This document shows positions 1 through 8,261 of a stretch of 64,000 bases of DNA, piece by piece. The stretch is from assembly GCA_965214475.1 (NCBI GenBank), contig OZ243953.1, positions 2,914,001 to 2,978,000 of the forward strand, read 5' to 3'. The stretch comes from SIRX01 sp965214475 (GTDB lineage Bacteria; Actinomycetota; Rubrobacteria; Rubrobacterales; Rubrobacteraceae). The notes below the pieces were generated by a model. It made no database searches. It was not told the origin of the DNA and saw only the letters and a program-made list of their open reading frames with translations. Position numbers and translations under genes: made by a program. Position 1 is the first letter of the stretch. Every line of letters begins with the position of its first letter.

Positions 1-1194
1 CAGAACGTGCGTAGAGAAGTCCAGAGTTTCCTGGGCGATGAAGTTTACAGGGTCTTTTTTCGCGTTCCGGCGGGCACTATCCACTTCTTCCGCGCTGGAT
101 TCGGGGCCTACGAGTAAGCCCTGGCCGCCGGAACCTTCGCGAGGTTTTAGGACCAGTTCTTCCAGGCGATCCAGGGTTTCTCCACCTCTCTCGGACTCGA
201 CGAGAGAGTAGGTGGGGGCGTTTTTTAGTATTGGTTCCTCTTTGAGGTAGTGCTCGATCATGGATGGAATGTAAGGAAAGACCGCCTTGTCATCGGCGAC
301 GCCCACGCCGAGGGCGTTTGCGAAGCTGACCTTTCCGTTCATATAAACATCTTCTAGTTCGGGAAGGTCGGTCTCTATGTAGTCTTCGTCGAAGCGGCGG
401 TACATTACGTCTATGCGCCGTCCATCGGAGACGTCCCGAACCTCACCGTCTTCCACGTAGCAGTCGCCGAGCGTGAGAAGCCGGAACCCGCAAGCCTCGG
501 CCACGCGGCTATGCTCGAAATACGCCGAGTCATCTTCGCCCCGGGTCACGACGGCGATGCAAGGGTCTTCTACACCGGCAGGGGCGGCGGCCTCCATAGT
601 GGCGCAGAGCATGTCGAAGTAGCCGCCGATTTTGCAGACCTCATACGGCTCGAACAGGTCGCCCATGATCTCTCGACCGGCTTTACGGAGTGCTTCCGAG
701 TAGCCGACGCCGCTCGGGACCCGCACGTTATCTTCGAGCACCACGTAATCGCCGTCGCCGAGGTGAACGAGGTCCGGCCCGTATACGTGTACGGGAGCGG
801 CTGCGGAACTCTCGGGCAGCGGCCGATCCCGGTAGAAAAAGCTGCTCTCGACTATCTCACGGGGCACTACTTCTTGGTTTCCGTTGTATAGGTCGGCCAG
901 CCAGGCGTTAATGGCCCGTCCGCGTTGGAGAATGCCGGAGGAGATCCTTTGCCAATGATCCCGGGGAATTATACGGGGTGTCCAGTCCGCCGGTAGGACA
1001 CGCTCCCGTCCCTGCTGGTCACCCGGTAGCGGAAATGTGGCCCCCAGTCTCCGCAAACATTCACGGGCGGCGACCTCTCTCTCGGAGAACTCGCCCGATC
1101 CGATGCCCCGTAGGGTTTCTATGAGTGGTTTGTAGAGTTCACGGGGCTGTCCCGGCTTTTTATAGACCTCGTTGTAAGAAGAGTCATTCCCCAT
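1..1194 (-). CDS. Circularly permuted ATP-grasp protein (type 2), 3' end beyond the window
   Basis: Reading the minus strand from ATG at 1194 gives 398 uninterrupted codons to the window edge, so the C-terminus is missing. The protein carries family signatures of the circularly permuted ATP-grasp group (old DUF404/DUF407): YGPDLVHLGDGDYVVLEDN, PSGVGYSEALR and, near the edge, the glycine-rich nucleotide loop LKPREGSGGQG. These enzymes are known or predicted to form amide bonds from a carboxylate and an amine using ATP. The start overlaps the 3' end of the upstream ligase gene by 11 nt, which implies translational coupling and a shared pathway making a small peptide or peptide-like conjugate. 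The substrate is unknown. The reading frame and family are clear; the role is inference. Confidence 0.85.
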   Translation of the reverse strand, partial: MGNDSSYNEVYKKPGQPRELYKPLIETLRGIGSGEFSEREVAARECLRRLGATFPLPGDQQGRERVLPADWTPRIIPRDHWQRISSGILQRGRAINAWLADLYNGNQEVVPREIVESSFFYRDRPLPESSAAAPVHVYGPDLVHLGDGDYVVLEDNVRVPSGVGYSEALRKAGREIMGDLFEPYEVCKIGGYFDMLCATMEAAAPAGVEDPCIAVVTRGEDDSAYFEHSRVAEACGFRLLTLGDCYVEDGEVRDVSDGRRIDVMYRRFDEDYIETDLPELEDVYMNGKVSFANALGVGVADDKAVFPYIPSMIEHYLKEEPILKNAPTYSLVESERGGETLDRLEELVLKPREGSGGQGLLVGPESSAEEVDSARRNAKKDPVNFIAQETLDFSTHVL

Positions 1195-2479
1195 CCGCGC
1201 CTGCTTTCGTCGTCTCCGCCGTTTCACCCTGGTAAAGAGTCTGTACCTGATCTTCCAACTCGTCGCACGCTTCGCGCACTATCCTGAGACCTTCTTCCTG
1301 CGAGAGATGCTCCGTATCTTCCAGGTTTTCTAGTATTTCAGCCTCCGTGTTCTTCCCGGCACCGAGCTTTGAAGGGGCCGTCTCGCCTACGAATTCGAAT
1401 ATGGAGTCTATGTAAGCGCACACCTCCAGGCTCTCCATTCCCATGGTCGCCGCCGCGCGGAAAAGTTCCTTCCCGACGTATTCCAGGTCCGGGACCCGTA
1501 GAAAGTGGTCGTCCAGTTCCAGAGTTCCAACTTCCGCAGTGGGTTTTACGGTTAGGCCTTCGTCGAAGACTCGTTGGATGGCGCCAGTTATGAGGCGGAC
1601 CGTGTCTAGTACGACCGTCGGGTAGTTGCCGTCGATCCCCCGAAGCTCTACCGTACCGTGGGCGTTTAGTCGCACCGGGTTCCAGGCGGCGTCCAGCAGG
1701 CCGTCGCCCGCTTCCTCGTAGAGGCGCCGTCCGATGCCCGCCCGGTCCATGGCCGCAAGCCACTCCCGGTAGCGGTTGAATTGCAGCTCGACGAGGTCCT
1801 CGGTTCCCCGCGCGTAGGGTCGTAGCCCACCTACCGCCGCAAGATCTGCGTAGAGGCCCATGGTCGCAAAGTCCGGGCTGCCTCGGTAGTAGGCAGTTCG
1901 GGCCGTAACCTCTTGCAACTCGCCCTCGTAGAATGGAGAGGAGCGTGTGAGGGCGATGATCGCCGGGTCCAGCGCCGTAACCAGGTTGTACACGTTTAGC
2001 AGTTCCTCCCGCGCTGCGGCGGAAGACTCGTATGAGACACCGACTTGCGGGTCTATAGTCCCCGGGGCCACTTCCAGGTGCAGGTGTACCCCGGCACAGC
2101 GTCCGGCGTGTAAGAATCTCTCTCGGCCCATCGTATAAGCTTGTATGCGGTAGTGCAATTCCTCCCGCATATCAGGCGTTACGGGCAGCGGGTAAGTCGC
2201 CAGAGGGTAGAGTCGGAGGCCGAGATCCCGCGCCGCGCGAAGCGCGAGTCGTAGGCTGCCAAGATACTCGTCCGCGAGTTCGTCAACCGACGCCGCAGGC
2301 GGCGTACTTACCTCTACCAGGCTTTTCGCGCACTCCGGCGCAAAGCGATCGGGGTCTTGTCCCTCCTCATTTGCCAGCTCGTGGCACCGATCCAAGAACT
2401 CGTCCGCCCGATTGCAGAGGACGCCTTCGTCATCTACCAGGAACAGCTCCTGCTCAAGTCCTACTTGACGATCTTTCAT
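1184..2479 (-). CDS. Glutamate-cysteine ligase-like carboxylate-amine ligase (GCS2/YbdK family)
   Basis: A 431-residue cytosolic protein. GLEQE at residues 7-11 matches the GxEEE-type metal and nucleotide-binding start of the GCS2 fold, and HLHLE near 132-136 and the NAHGTVELRGIDG segment match later conserved blocks. Members join an amino acid amine to a gamma- or alpha-carboxylate at the expense of ATP; the best known is glutamate-cysteine ligase, but many homologues have unknown substrates. The ATG at 2479 is preceded by a good AGGAG. It is the first gene of a two-gene operon with the ATP-grasp gene, a pairing described in predicted peptide-ligase gene neighbourhoods. A true gamma-glutamylcysteine role (for ergothioneine or a thiol) is possible but not shown by the context. 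Confidence 0.85.
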   Translation of the reverse strand: MKDRQVGLEQELFLVDDEGVLCNRADEFLDRCHELANEEGQDPDRFAPECAKSLVEVSTPPAASVDELADEYLGSLRLALRAARDLGLRLYPLATYPLPVTPDMREELHYRIQAYTMGRERFLHAGRCAGVHLHLEVAPGTIDPQVGVSYESSAAAREELLNVYNLVTALDPAIIALTRSSPFYEGELQEVTARTAYYRGSPDFATMGLYADLAAVGGLRPYARGTEDLVELQFNRYREWLAAMDRAGIGRRLYEEAGDGLLDAAWNPVRLNAHGTVELRGIDGNYPTVVLDTVRLITGAIQRVFDEGLTVKPTAEVGTLELDDHFLRVPDLEYVGKELFRAAATMGMESLEVCAYIDSIFEFVGETAPSKLGAGKNTEAEILENLEDTEHLSQEEGLRIVREACDELEDQVQTLYQGETAETTKAGADGE

Positions 2480-2584
2480 AGCTTTCTCCTAAAACCCGCC
2501 ATCGCTCCTGCTATCGCTGGAGCAGAGTAAATCTAGCGGTAAAGGAGGGCGTATGCAATTGGCCCGGTGGACAAACCTCCGATG

Positions 2585-2611
2585 AGTCTGCCGTTTAGAG
2601 GGAGGCAGACT
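2585..2611 (-). terminator. Hairpin directly after moaE, possible terminator
   Basis: AGTCTGCC at 2585-2592 pairs perfectly with GGCAGACT at 2604-2611 around an 11-nt loop. It abuts the moaE stop codon at 2612-2614, so it sits where a terminator for the moaD-moaE transcript would be. There is no T-tract after it on the minus strand, so it may only protect the 3' end. Confidence 0.35.
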
Positions 2612-3037
2612 TCATTCGCGGGTCCCAACCTGGCTACCGACCCACACGTAACCGTCGGACCAGATCTCCCGCTTCCAGATGGGAACTATCTCCTTGATAC
2701 GTTCGATGGCGTACCGGCTCGCCTCGAAGGCCGGGCCACGTCTCGGGGCTGCGACCACGATAATCACGCTCGGCTCGCCGGGATCCACCCGTCCCACGCG
2801 ATGGACTATAGAAACCTCCCGGACGTCCCAACGACCCCGGATTTCGTCCCCGATCTCCTCCAACTTCCGGTCTGCCATCGGACGATAGGCTTCGTATTCG
2901 AGATACTCGACCGCCGCGCCGCCGGATTCATCTATCCGGGTGGTCCCGACAAAAGTCGTCACCGCTCCGCAGTCGGGCCGAAATACGCCGGAGACAATGG
3001 CACCGACGTCTAAAGGCTCATCGAAAATAGCGAACAA
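2612..3037 (-). CDS. moaE: Molybdopterin synthase catalytic subunit MoaE
   Basis: A 141-residue MoaE. The large subunit of molybdopterin synthase transfers sulfur from the MoaD thiocarboxylate to precursor Z (cyclic pyranopterin monophosphate) to make the dithiolene of molybdenum cofactor. Visible signatures are the FVGTTR loop near 29-34, HR at 79-80, and the two lysines K115 and K122 (in IWKRE) with the same 7-residue spacing as the catalytic lysines of E. coli MoaE. The start is TTG at 3037, one nucleotide after the moaD stop, so translation is probably coupled. No molybdoenzyme or other moa genes are in the window, so the rest of the pathway lies elsewhere. Confidence 0.93.
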   Translation of the reverse strand: MFAIFDEPLDVGAIVSGVFRPDCGAVTTFVGTTRIDESGGAAVEYLEYEAYRPMADRKLEEIGDEIRGRWDVREVSIVHRVGRVDPGEPSVIIVVAAPRRGPAFEASRYAIERIKEIVPIWKREIWSDGYVWVGSQVGTRE

Positions 3038-3038
3038 G

Positions 3039-3290
3039 TTATCCGCCGCTCACCGGCGGCAACACGGCCACTTCGTCGCCGGGTTCGACGCGGGCCTCGC
3101 CGCGAGCGTATTCTTCGTTTATGGCGAACGCCAAGTTCTTTCGCATTGGCGAAAGCTCGGGGTGCCGTTCAACCACCAGCATCCACAGCTCTTCGAGGGT
3201 GGTCTCTCCGGTTTGTAGCTCCGCCTCCCGGGTACCGGCCAGGTCCGCCGCCGCTCCAAAAAATCGTACCGTTACATTGCCTGGCTCCAT
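3039..3290 (-). CDS. moaD: Molybdopterin synthase sulfur carrier subunit MoaD
   Basis: An 83-residue ubiquitin-like protein ending in PPVSGG. The C-terminal GG is the site that is adenylated and converted to a thiocarboxylate, which then enters the MoaE active site. The beginning VTVRFFGAAADLAGTREAEL and the late DEVAVLPPVSGG match the family at its normal length. It lies immediately upstream of moaE and 37 nt downstream of an unknown gene, so the three probably form one transcript. A MoaD-family ThiS-like carrier is the only real alternative and the moaE neighbour argues against it. Confidence 0.93.
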   Translation of the reverse strand: MEPGNVTVRFFGAAADLAGTREAELQTGETTLEELWMLVVERHPELSPMRKNLAFAINEEYARGEARVEPGDEVAVLPPVSGG

Positions 3291-3327
3291 ACCGCTGAAT
3301 ATAACAGGCCGTGGTAGGCTCAGAGGC

Positions 3328-3867
3328 TCAGGAAGCCTGAAGGCGCGGGACGGACGTGGACGAGAGTCGCGAAAGCTGGTCTACCGGCAGCCACACTTCC
3401 CGGCCGCTGCCCAACTCTATAACGGCGTGTTTGCCGGTGCCCGAAACGTACCGGACTTCTCCCGGTCCCTCCGGGGTGATCGCCTGCTCCCCGACGGAGA
3501 TCCCGGTGAGAAAAGCTTCTCTCAAGGCGGACACGTAGGCCAAAGCCAGCGATGCGCCGAGGTGCGCCCCTTCGTCGCGCCGGTCGGCGACGAGGATACC
3601 GGCGATCCGGTACAAGTTCGCCCGCGAGACCTGGGAGATCAGGGCGGCCCGAATCGTCTGCCGCACAAGCTGACCTTCGAATTCCGAATAATGCTCGCCA
3701 CTCCGTCCCAAAATCCCCATCACCCGCGGAAATGCCCGGCCGACCGCCTCTTCGACCGTCAGGCCGTTGATCCCACGCTCGTAGACGTGCGGGTCCAAGC
3801 GCTCATCCTCTCGCCGTCGCGGAACACTGAGCCAACTCTGCCGGGTTTCTTTCCTCGTCTCTGTCAT
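3328..3867 (-). CDS. Unknown protein upstream of moaD-moaE
   Basis: A 179-residue protein that I do not recognise. It has no signal peptide or membrane segment. The middle (about 35-130) looks mostly helical, and the last 45 residues alternate in a way expected of beta strands, with GEVRYVSGTGKHAVIELGSG followed by REVWLPVDQLSRL, suggesting a small C-terminal beta domain. The ATG at 3867 has no ribosome binding site but lies 6 nt after a perfect TATAAT, so the mRNA may be leaderless. It is co-oriented with moaD-moaE 37 nt downstream and probably heads their operon; a link to molybdenum cofactor is inference from position only. Confidence 0.7.
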   Translation of the reverse strand: MTETRKETRQSWLSVPRRREDERLDPHVYERGINGLTVEEAVGRAFPRVMGILGRSGEHYSEFEGQLVRQTIRAALISQVSRANLYRIAGILVADRRDEGAHLGASLALAYVSALREAFLTGISVGEQAITPEGPGEVRYVSGTGKHAVIELGSGREVWLPVDQLSRLSSTSVPRLQAS

Positions 3868-3873
3868 AGCATA

Positions 3874-3879
3874 ATTATA
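3874..3879 (-). promoter_or_regulatory. Perfect -10 box of a probable leaderless promoter
   Basis: On the minus strand the hexamer TATAAT is followed by 6 nt and then the ATG of the unknown gene at 3867. Transcription starting about 7 nt after a -10 box would begin at or next to the ATG. No convincing -35 hexamer is visible 16-18 nt upstream. Confidence 0.55.
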
Positions 3880-3998
3880 CTACGCAAGTAGAATATCTCG
3901 ACGATAAATTTCCTGCAAAGAGGGGATTTATGTTGGATGAGACAATAAAGGGAAAGTAGCGGTAGACTAATGATGTTGGTCCATTCGAGGGAGGCTTG

Positions 3999-4730
3999 GT
4001 GCGTTCAGAAGAGTTTCTAGAGAAGTTGAAGCGGGAGGTGATCTCTCACCCGGCGTTGACGCATCCGTTTCTGGAGCGCTTCGGTGATGGTGAGGCCGAT
4101 GCGGAGGGTGTCAGGGAGTTCGCCATTCAGTATTATCGGCACGTCCGGGTGAGCCGGCTGTACCTGGCGGCGGTGATCTCCAACTGTCGCGACGACGAGA
4201 AACTTCAACTCGCCCTCGCTGAGATCCTCGTCGACGAGTACGGACACTTGAACCCGGCAGAGACCCACCCCGCCCTGTACCGGCGCTTTCTGTATGCCCT
4301 GGACATAGAACAAGGAGAGTGGGAAGCTCCCCGGACGCTGCCAGAAATAGAATCGTACATCAGCGTTCACTACGAGTTGTGCCGCAACCCGGATTTCCGG
4401 CTGGGCCTCGGGGCTCTCGGGCCGGCCAGCGAGTGGCCGGTTCCTCCCATCTACGTGCGGCTCTCCGAGGGGCTCAAGAAGAGCGCCGGGCTGTCGGACG
4501 AAGCGTTAGAGATCTTTACCAGCCACGTCACGATGGACGTAACCCACGCCCGCATTATGATGGACGCCATTGCCCCCTACGCCGAAGATGAGGAAGGACA
4601 GCGGAAGGTTCGGGAAGGAGCCCTCCGTTCCCTGGACGCCCGCTCCATAATGCTCGACGGTCTCTACCGCGCCGTCTTCCGAGAGCCGGTCCCGCTGGCG
4701 GGGGCCGTCCACGCGGCTACCGGAGAGTAA
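3999..4730 (+). CDS. TenA/PqqC-fold iron-containing redox-enzyme-like protein
   Basis: About 243 residues, all-helical, of the heme-oxygenase-like fold that includes PqqC, TenA and the CADD-type di-iron oxygenases. Family signatures are HPALTHPFLERF near the start, FAIQYYRHVRVSRLYLAAV, and EYGHLNPAETHPALYRRFL, with Glu and His residues spaced as possible metal ligands; a second helical half carries SHVTMDVTHA. The GTG at 3999 has AGGGAGG 4 nt upstream; a TTG at 3996 is too close to it. The stop codon at 4728-4730 abuts the mutM start, so the two are co-transcribed. The substrate is unknown; PQQ or thiamine roles are unlikely without neighbours from those pathways. Confidence 0.75.
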   Translation: MRSEEFLEKLKREVISHPALTHPFLERFGDGEADAEGVREFAIQYYRHVRVSRLYLAAVISNCRDDEKLQLALAEILVDEYGHLNPAETHPALYRRFLYALDIEQGEWEAPRTLPEIESYISVHYELCRNPDFRLGLGALGPASEWPVPPIYVRLSEGLKKSAGLSDEALEIFTSHVTMDVTHARIMMDAIAPYAEDEEGQRKVREGALRSLDARSIMLDGLYRAVFREPVPLAGAVHAATGE

Positions 4731-5588
4731 GTGCCGGAACTCCCCGAGGTAGAGACTATAAAGGAAGACCTGCGGGAGCTAGTCGTCGGTTCCCGGATAC
4801 TGCGTGCGGAGGTACTTGAGACTGGCCTTGTAGAGCAGCCCAAGGTGCAGGAGTTTGCGGGACGGTTGGAGAATGTCCGGATCACCGGGGCCCGGCGGCG
4901 GGCAAAGCATCTCATTGTGGAGTTGGAGTCTGGGGATTCATTGGTATTTCAACTCAAGATCGGGGGCCAGTTCCTACTCGTTCCGCCGGTCGAGGAACCG
5001 ACGTCGGCGCTCATGATGATCCTGCAACTGGACGAAGACCGCCGGCTCTTTCTGCGGGACGAGACGCGCTTTACGAGGGCGCGGCTTTCGGGAAAAGAGG
5101 AACTCGAGGAGCGGCTCTCTCCTTTGGGGCCGGAGCCTTTCGGTGAGAAATTCGGCCCGAACTATTTGCGCGAAAATATAGGTGCGCGTAAGGCCCAAAT
5201 AAAGTCTCTACTGTTGGATCAAAAGGTCGTATCCGGCATCGGGAACATTTATGTAGATGAAATCCTCTACGATGCCCGGCTCCATCCCCGGCGCAAAGCA
5301 ACCACGCTTACGAGTGGAGAGTGGGAGGCGCTCTACGAGTCTATCCGGAAGAACCTGGCCGCTGGTATAGAGCATCGGGGGACGACGGTACGATTGTATC
5401 GGGATGTGTTGGACCGTCCCGGTTCGCATCAGGACTATTTGCGGGTGTTCGAGAAACATGGGGAGCCGTGTTCGGAGTGTGGGGGAGAGGTGGCGCGGGG
5501 GAAGGTTGGCGGGCGGGCGACACATTACTGTCCGGCATGTCAGCGTGAGAGTGGCGATTCGGGGTATGATATGAAGCTAGAGTTTTAA
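4731..5588 (+). CDS. mutM: Formamidopyrimidine-DNA glycosylase (Fpg/MutM)
   Basis: A 285-residue bifunctional glycosylase/AP-lyase that removes 8-oxoguanine and ring-opened purines. The N-terminal PELPEVE supplies the catalytic proline and glutamate, K59 in the RRAK block is the conserved catalytic lysine, the helix-two-turn-helix region reads LLLDQKVVSGIGNIYVDE, and the C-terminus has a zinc finger with CSEC and CPAC pairs. The GTG start follows directly on the upstream stop codon. The gene runs into lpdA with a 24-nt gap. Oxidative DNA repair fits a lineage known for stress tolerance, but the gene is near-universal. Confidence 0.95.
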   Translation: MPELPEVETIKEDLRELVVGSRILRAEVLETGLVEQPKVQEFAGRLENVRITGARRRAKHLIVELESGDSLVFQLKIGGQFLLVPPVEEPTSALMMILQLDEDRRLFLRDETRFTRARLSGKEELEERLSPLGPEPFGEKFGPNYLRENIGARKAQIKSLLLDQKVVSGIGNIYVDEILYDARLHPRRKATTLTSGEWEALYESIRKNLAAGIEHRGTTVRLYRDVLDRPGSHQDYLRVFEKHGEPCSECGGEVARGKVGGRATHYCPACQRESGDSGYDMKLEF

Positions 5589-5612
5589 TGGTTGGATCGA
5601 AAGGAGATTCAG

Positions 5613-7094
5613 GTGGCGGAACAGTTTGATCTGGTAGTGATCGGGAGCGGCAACGCCGGGTATCATCCGGCAATTCGGGCGAGCCAGCTCGGGATGAGCG
5701 TCGCGCTCATAGAAAAGGAGTCGTATCTCGGCGGGACTTGCCTGAATTGGGGCTGCATCCCGACGAAGGCTCTCTTACAGAGTGCCTCCATGCTCAGCAA
5801 CCTCAAGGAACACGGTGAGCAGTTCGGCATCATGGCCGAGGGTGTGGAGTTCGACTACTCCAAGGCCACCGAGCACAAGGGCCAGGTCGTGGGCCAGTTG
5901 CAAAAGGGCGTGCAGGGCCTCATGAAGAAGAACAAGGTGCAGGTCTTCACCGGCGTCGGCAGCTTCGTCGAGGCGAACAAGATCAAAGTGGAGGGCGAGG
6001 ACGGCGAGCAGGAACTCGAAGCCGGGAATGTCCTGATCTCCACCGGCTCCGGGGTCAAGTCTCTGCCGGGGATGGAGTTCGACGGCGAGAAGGTCATCTC
6101 CAGCGACGATGTGGTATCGGCGGAGAGCTATCCGAGTTCCGTTATCATTCTGGGTTCCGGGGCCGTCGGCGTCGAGTTCGCCAGCATGTACAACGATTTC
6201 GGCACCGAAGTCACCGTCGTCGAGATGCTCGACCGCATCGTGCCGCTGGAAGACCCGGAGATCTCTACGGCCCTCCAGAAAGAGTTCGAGGGCCGCGGCA
6301 TGACGATCCTTACCAGCACCCTGGCAGACCCCGAGAGCCTGGAGAAGACCGACGACGGCGTGAAGATAAAAGTCTCCGCCGCCGGTGACCAGGACGAAGA
6401 GGAAGAGGGCGAGGGCGGCAGCTACGGCGGCGAAGACGCCCCGACCGGCGAAGGCGAGGGCGAGGAAGATACCCTGGAGGCTGAGGCCATCCTGGTCGCC
6501 GTGGGCCGCAGGACCGTTACTGAAGACCTGAACCTCGACGACATTGGCATCGAGCTGAAAGATGACGGCACCATCCCGGTGGACGAGTACGGGCAGACCG
6601 ACGTAGACGGGGTGTACGCCGCGGGAGACGTGGTCGGGGGTTACTGGCTCGCCCACGCCGCGAGCCACGAGGGCATCATCGCCGTCGAGCACATGGCCGG
6701 TGAGAATCCGCTGCCGATGGACCAGAGCCTCGTCCCCCGCGTAACCTTCTGCCGTCCCGAGGTAGCCTCGTTCGGCCTCACCAAAGCCGAAGCCGAGGAA
6801 GAAGGCTATGAGGCCAAAGAGGCCAAGTTTCCCTTCCAGGCAATCGGCAAGGCGCTCATCGAGGGCGAGCCCAACGGTTTCGTCAAGGTCGTCGCCGACG
6901 AGGAGACCAACCTGCTGCTCGGCATGCACGCCATCGGGCCGCACGTCACGGACCTCATTACCGAGGGCGTCTTCGCCAAGCTGGTCGAGGGCACGCCGCA
7001 GGAGATCGGCATGACCATCCACCCACACCCGAGCCTCTCGGAGGTAATAGGCGAGGCGGCAATGGCCGTGGACGGAAACGCAATTCACATCTAG
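5613..7094 (+). CDS. lpdA: Dihydrolipoyl dehydrogenase (E3)
   Basis: About 493 residues. FAD/NAD-linked flavoprotein that reoxidises the dihydrolipoyl arms of 2-oxoacid dehydrogenases. The redox disulfide is C43/C48 in GGTCLNWGCIPTK, the NAD-binding loop is ILGSGAVGVEFASM, the second FAD motif is VYAAGDV, and HPHPSLSE near the end provides the catalytic His. GTG at 5613 is chosen because AAGGAG lies 6 nt upstream; a TTG at 5592 would add 7 residues without a binding site. Odd point: residues about 257-288 hold an acidic, glycine-rich insertion (DEEEEGEGG and following) in the NAD/central domain. It lies just upstream of lipA and lipB, a coherent lipoate group serving sucA-sucB at 30.6 kb. Confidence 0.95.
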   Translation: MAEQFDLVVIGSGNAGYHPAIRASQLGMSVALIEKESYLGGTCLNWGCIPTKALLQSASMLSNLKEHGEQFGIMAEGVEFDYSKATEHKGQVVGQLQKGVQGLMKKNKVQVFTGVGSFVEANKIKVEGEDGEQELEAGNVLISTGSGVKSLPGMEFDGEKVISSDDVVSAESYPSSVIILGSGAVGVEFASMYNDFGTEVTVVEMLDRIVPLEDPEISTALQKEFEGRGMTILTSTLADPESLEKTDDGVKIKVSAAGDQDEEEEGEGGSYGGEDAPTGEGEGEEDTLEAEAILVAVGRRTVTEDLNLDDIGIELKDDGTIPVDEYGQTDVDGVYAAGDVVGGYWLAHAASHEGIIAVEHMAGENPLPMDQSLVPRVTFCRPEVASFGLTKAEAEEEGYEAKEAKFPFQAIGKALIEGEPNGFVKVVADEETNLLLGMHAIGPHVTDLITEGVFAKLVEGTPQEIGMTIHPHPSLSEVIGEAAMAVDGNAIHI

Positions 7095-7231
7095 GTTCTA
7101 GGCATCAGGTATCAGCCGTCAGTGGGGGCGCTTTGTACGTCCCCACGACGGGTACGGGATAGGATTTACAGCCGGGGAGCTATCCTGAGTTAATATAGGA
7201 TCGGACACGGTAGCTACGAAAGAGGAGAGCG

Positions 7232-8251
7232 GTGGCCCGCAGACAGATTAACCTAAAAGTCCTGGACGACGGCACGAAGACCTTTGAGGTGCGCCATCGC
7301 TGGGAAGACAAACCCGTGGCGCCCCCGCCGGACGACGTTCCGACGGAGTACCTGGCGTTCAAACAAGAGAAGGGTAAGCACGGCCGCCCCGACTGGCTCA
7401 AGGCCCGCGTTCCCGACGGCGAGGGCTTCCGGGAGATAAAAGAGACCATGAGCAGCCTCTCGCTGCACACCGTCTGTGAGGAAGCCCGCTGCCCGAACAT
7501 CGGCGAGTGCTGGAACAACCGCACCGCGACGTTCATGATCCTGGGCAACGTCTGCACCCGCTCGTGCGGCTTCTGCGCCGTCCTCACCGGCAAGCCGACC
7601 GAGCTAGACATAGACGAGCCCTACCGCGTCGCCGACGCCGCAAAACAGATGGGTCTCCGCCACGCCGTCATAACGAGCGTAAACCGCGACGAACTGGCCG
7701 ATGGCGGAGCATCCATCTTCGCCGCCACCATCGAGGCAATAAAAGAAGAGGTCCCCGAGTGCGCTGTCGAGGTGCTGACACCGGACTTCAAGGGAAATCA
7801 GGACGCCATAAAGACCGTCATAGACGCTCGGCCAGCGACTTTCAACCACAACATCGAAACGGTCCCGCGCCTCTACCCGGCAGTGCGTCCACAGGCAAAG
7901 TACCGGCGGTCTCTGGAAGTGCTCCAGCACGCCAAAGAGCTAAACCCCGACGGCCTAACAAAGAGCGGTTTCATGGTGGGTCTCGGTGAGGTGGAAGAAG
8001 AGCTACGCCAGACCATGCGCGACCTGCGCGAGCACGACGTAGACATCCTGACCATCGGCCAGTATCTGCGACCGTCGGAGAATCACCTGCCGATGAGCCG
8101 CTACTACACGCCGAAGGAGTTCGCGCTGCTCCGGCGCTACGGGCTGGATGAGCTAGGCTTCAAGCACGTCGAGAGTGGGCCGCTGGTGCGCAGTTCGTAC
8201 CACGCCCACGAGCAGACCGCCGACGCCCGCAAGGTCGGCGCGGGCGTTTAG
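7232..8251 (+). CDS. lipA: Lipoyl synthase LipA
   Basis: A 339-residue radical SAM enzyme that inserts two sulfurs into octanoyl groups on lipoyl domains. The auxiliary cluster cysteines are C82, C87 and C93 (CEEARCPNIGEC) and the radical SAM CxxxCxxC is C108, C112, C115. GTG at 7232 has AGAGGAG upstream. The first about 50 residues precede the usual beginning of the family (around RPDWLKARVP) and form a charged N-terminal extension of unknown purpose. lipB starts 10 nt after the stop, so octanoyl transfer and sulfur insertion genes are co-transcribed, with lpdA upstream. Confidence 0.95.
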   Translation: MARRQINLKVLDDGTKTFEVRHRWEDKPVAPPPDDVPTEYLAFKQEKGKHGRPDWLKARVPDGEGFREIKETMSSLSLHTVCEEARCPNIGECWNNRTATFMILGNVCTRSCGFCAVLTGKPTELDIDEPYRVADAAKQMGLRHAVITSVNRDELADGGASIFAATIEAIKEEVPECAVEVLTPDFKGNQDAIKTVIDARPATFNHNIETVPRLYPAVRPQAKYRRSLEVLQHAKELNPDGLTKSGFMVGLGEVEEELRQTMRDLREHDVDILTIGQYLRPSENHLPMSRYYTPKEFALLRRYGLDELGFKHVESGPLVRSSYHAHEQTADARKVGAGV

Positions 8252-8261
8252 GAACTCCCAA

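Noticed and set aside
5775..7088. Long minus-strand frame opposite lpdA
   Set aside because: Codon-bias shadow of a strong plus-strand gene, without binding site or domain.
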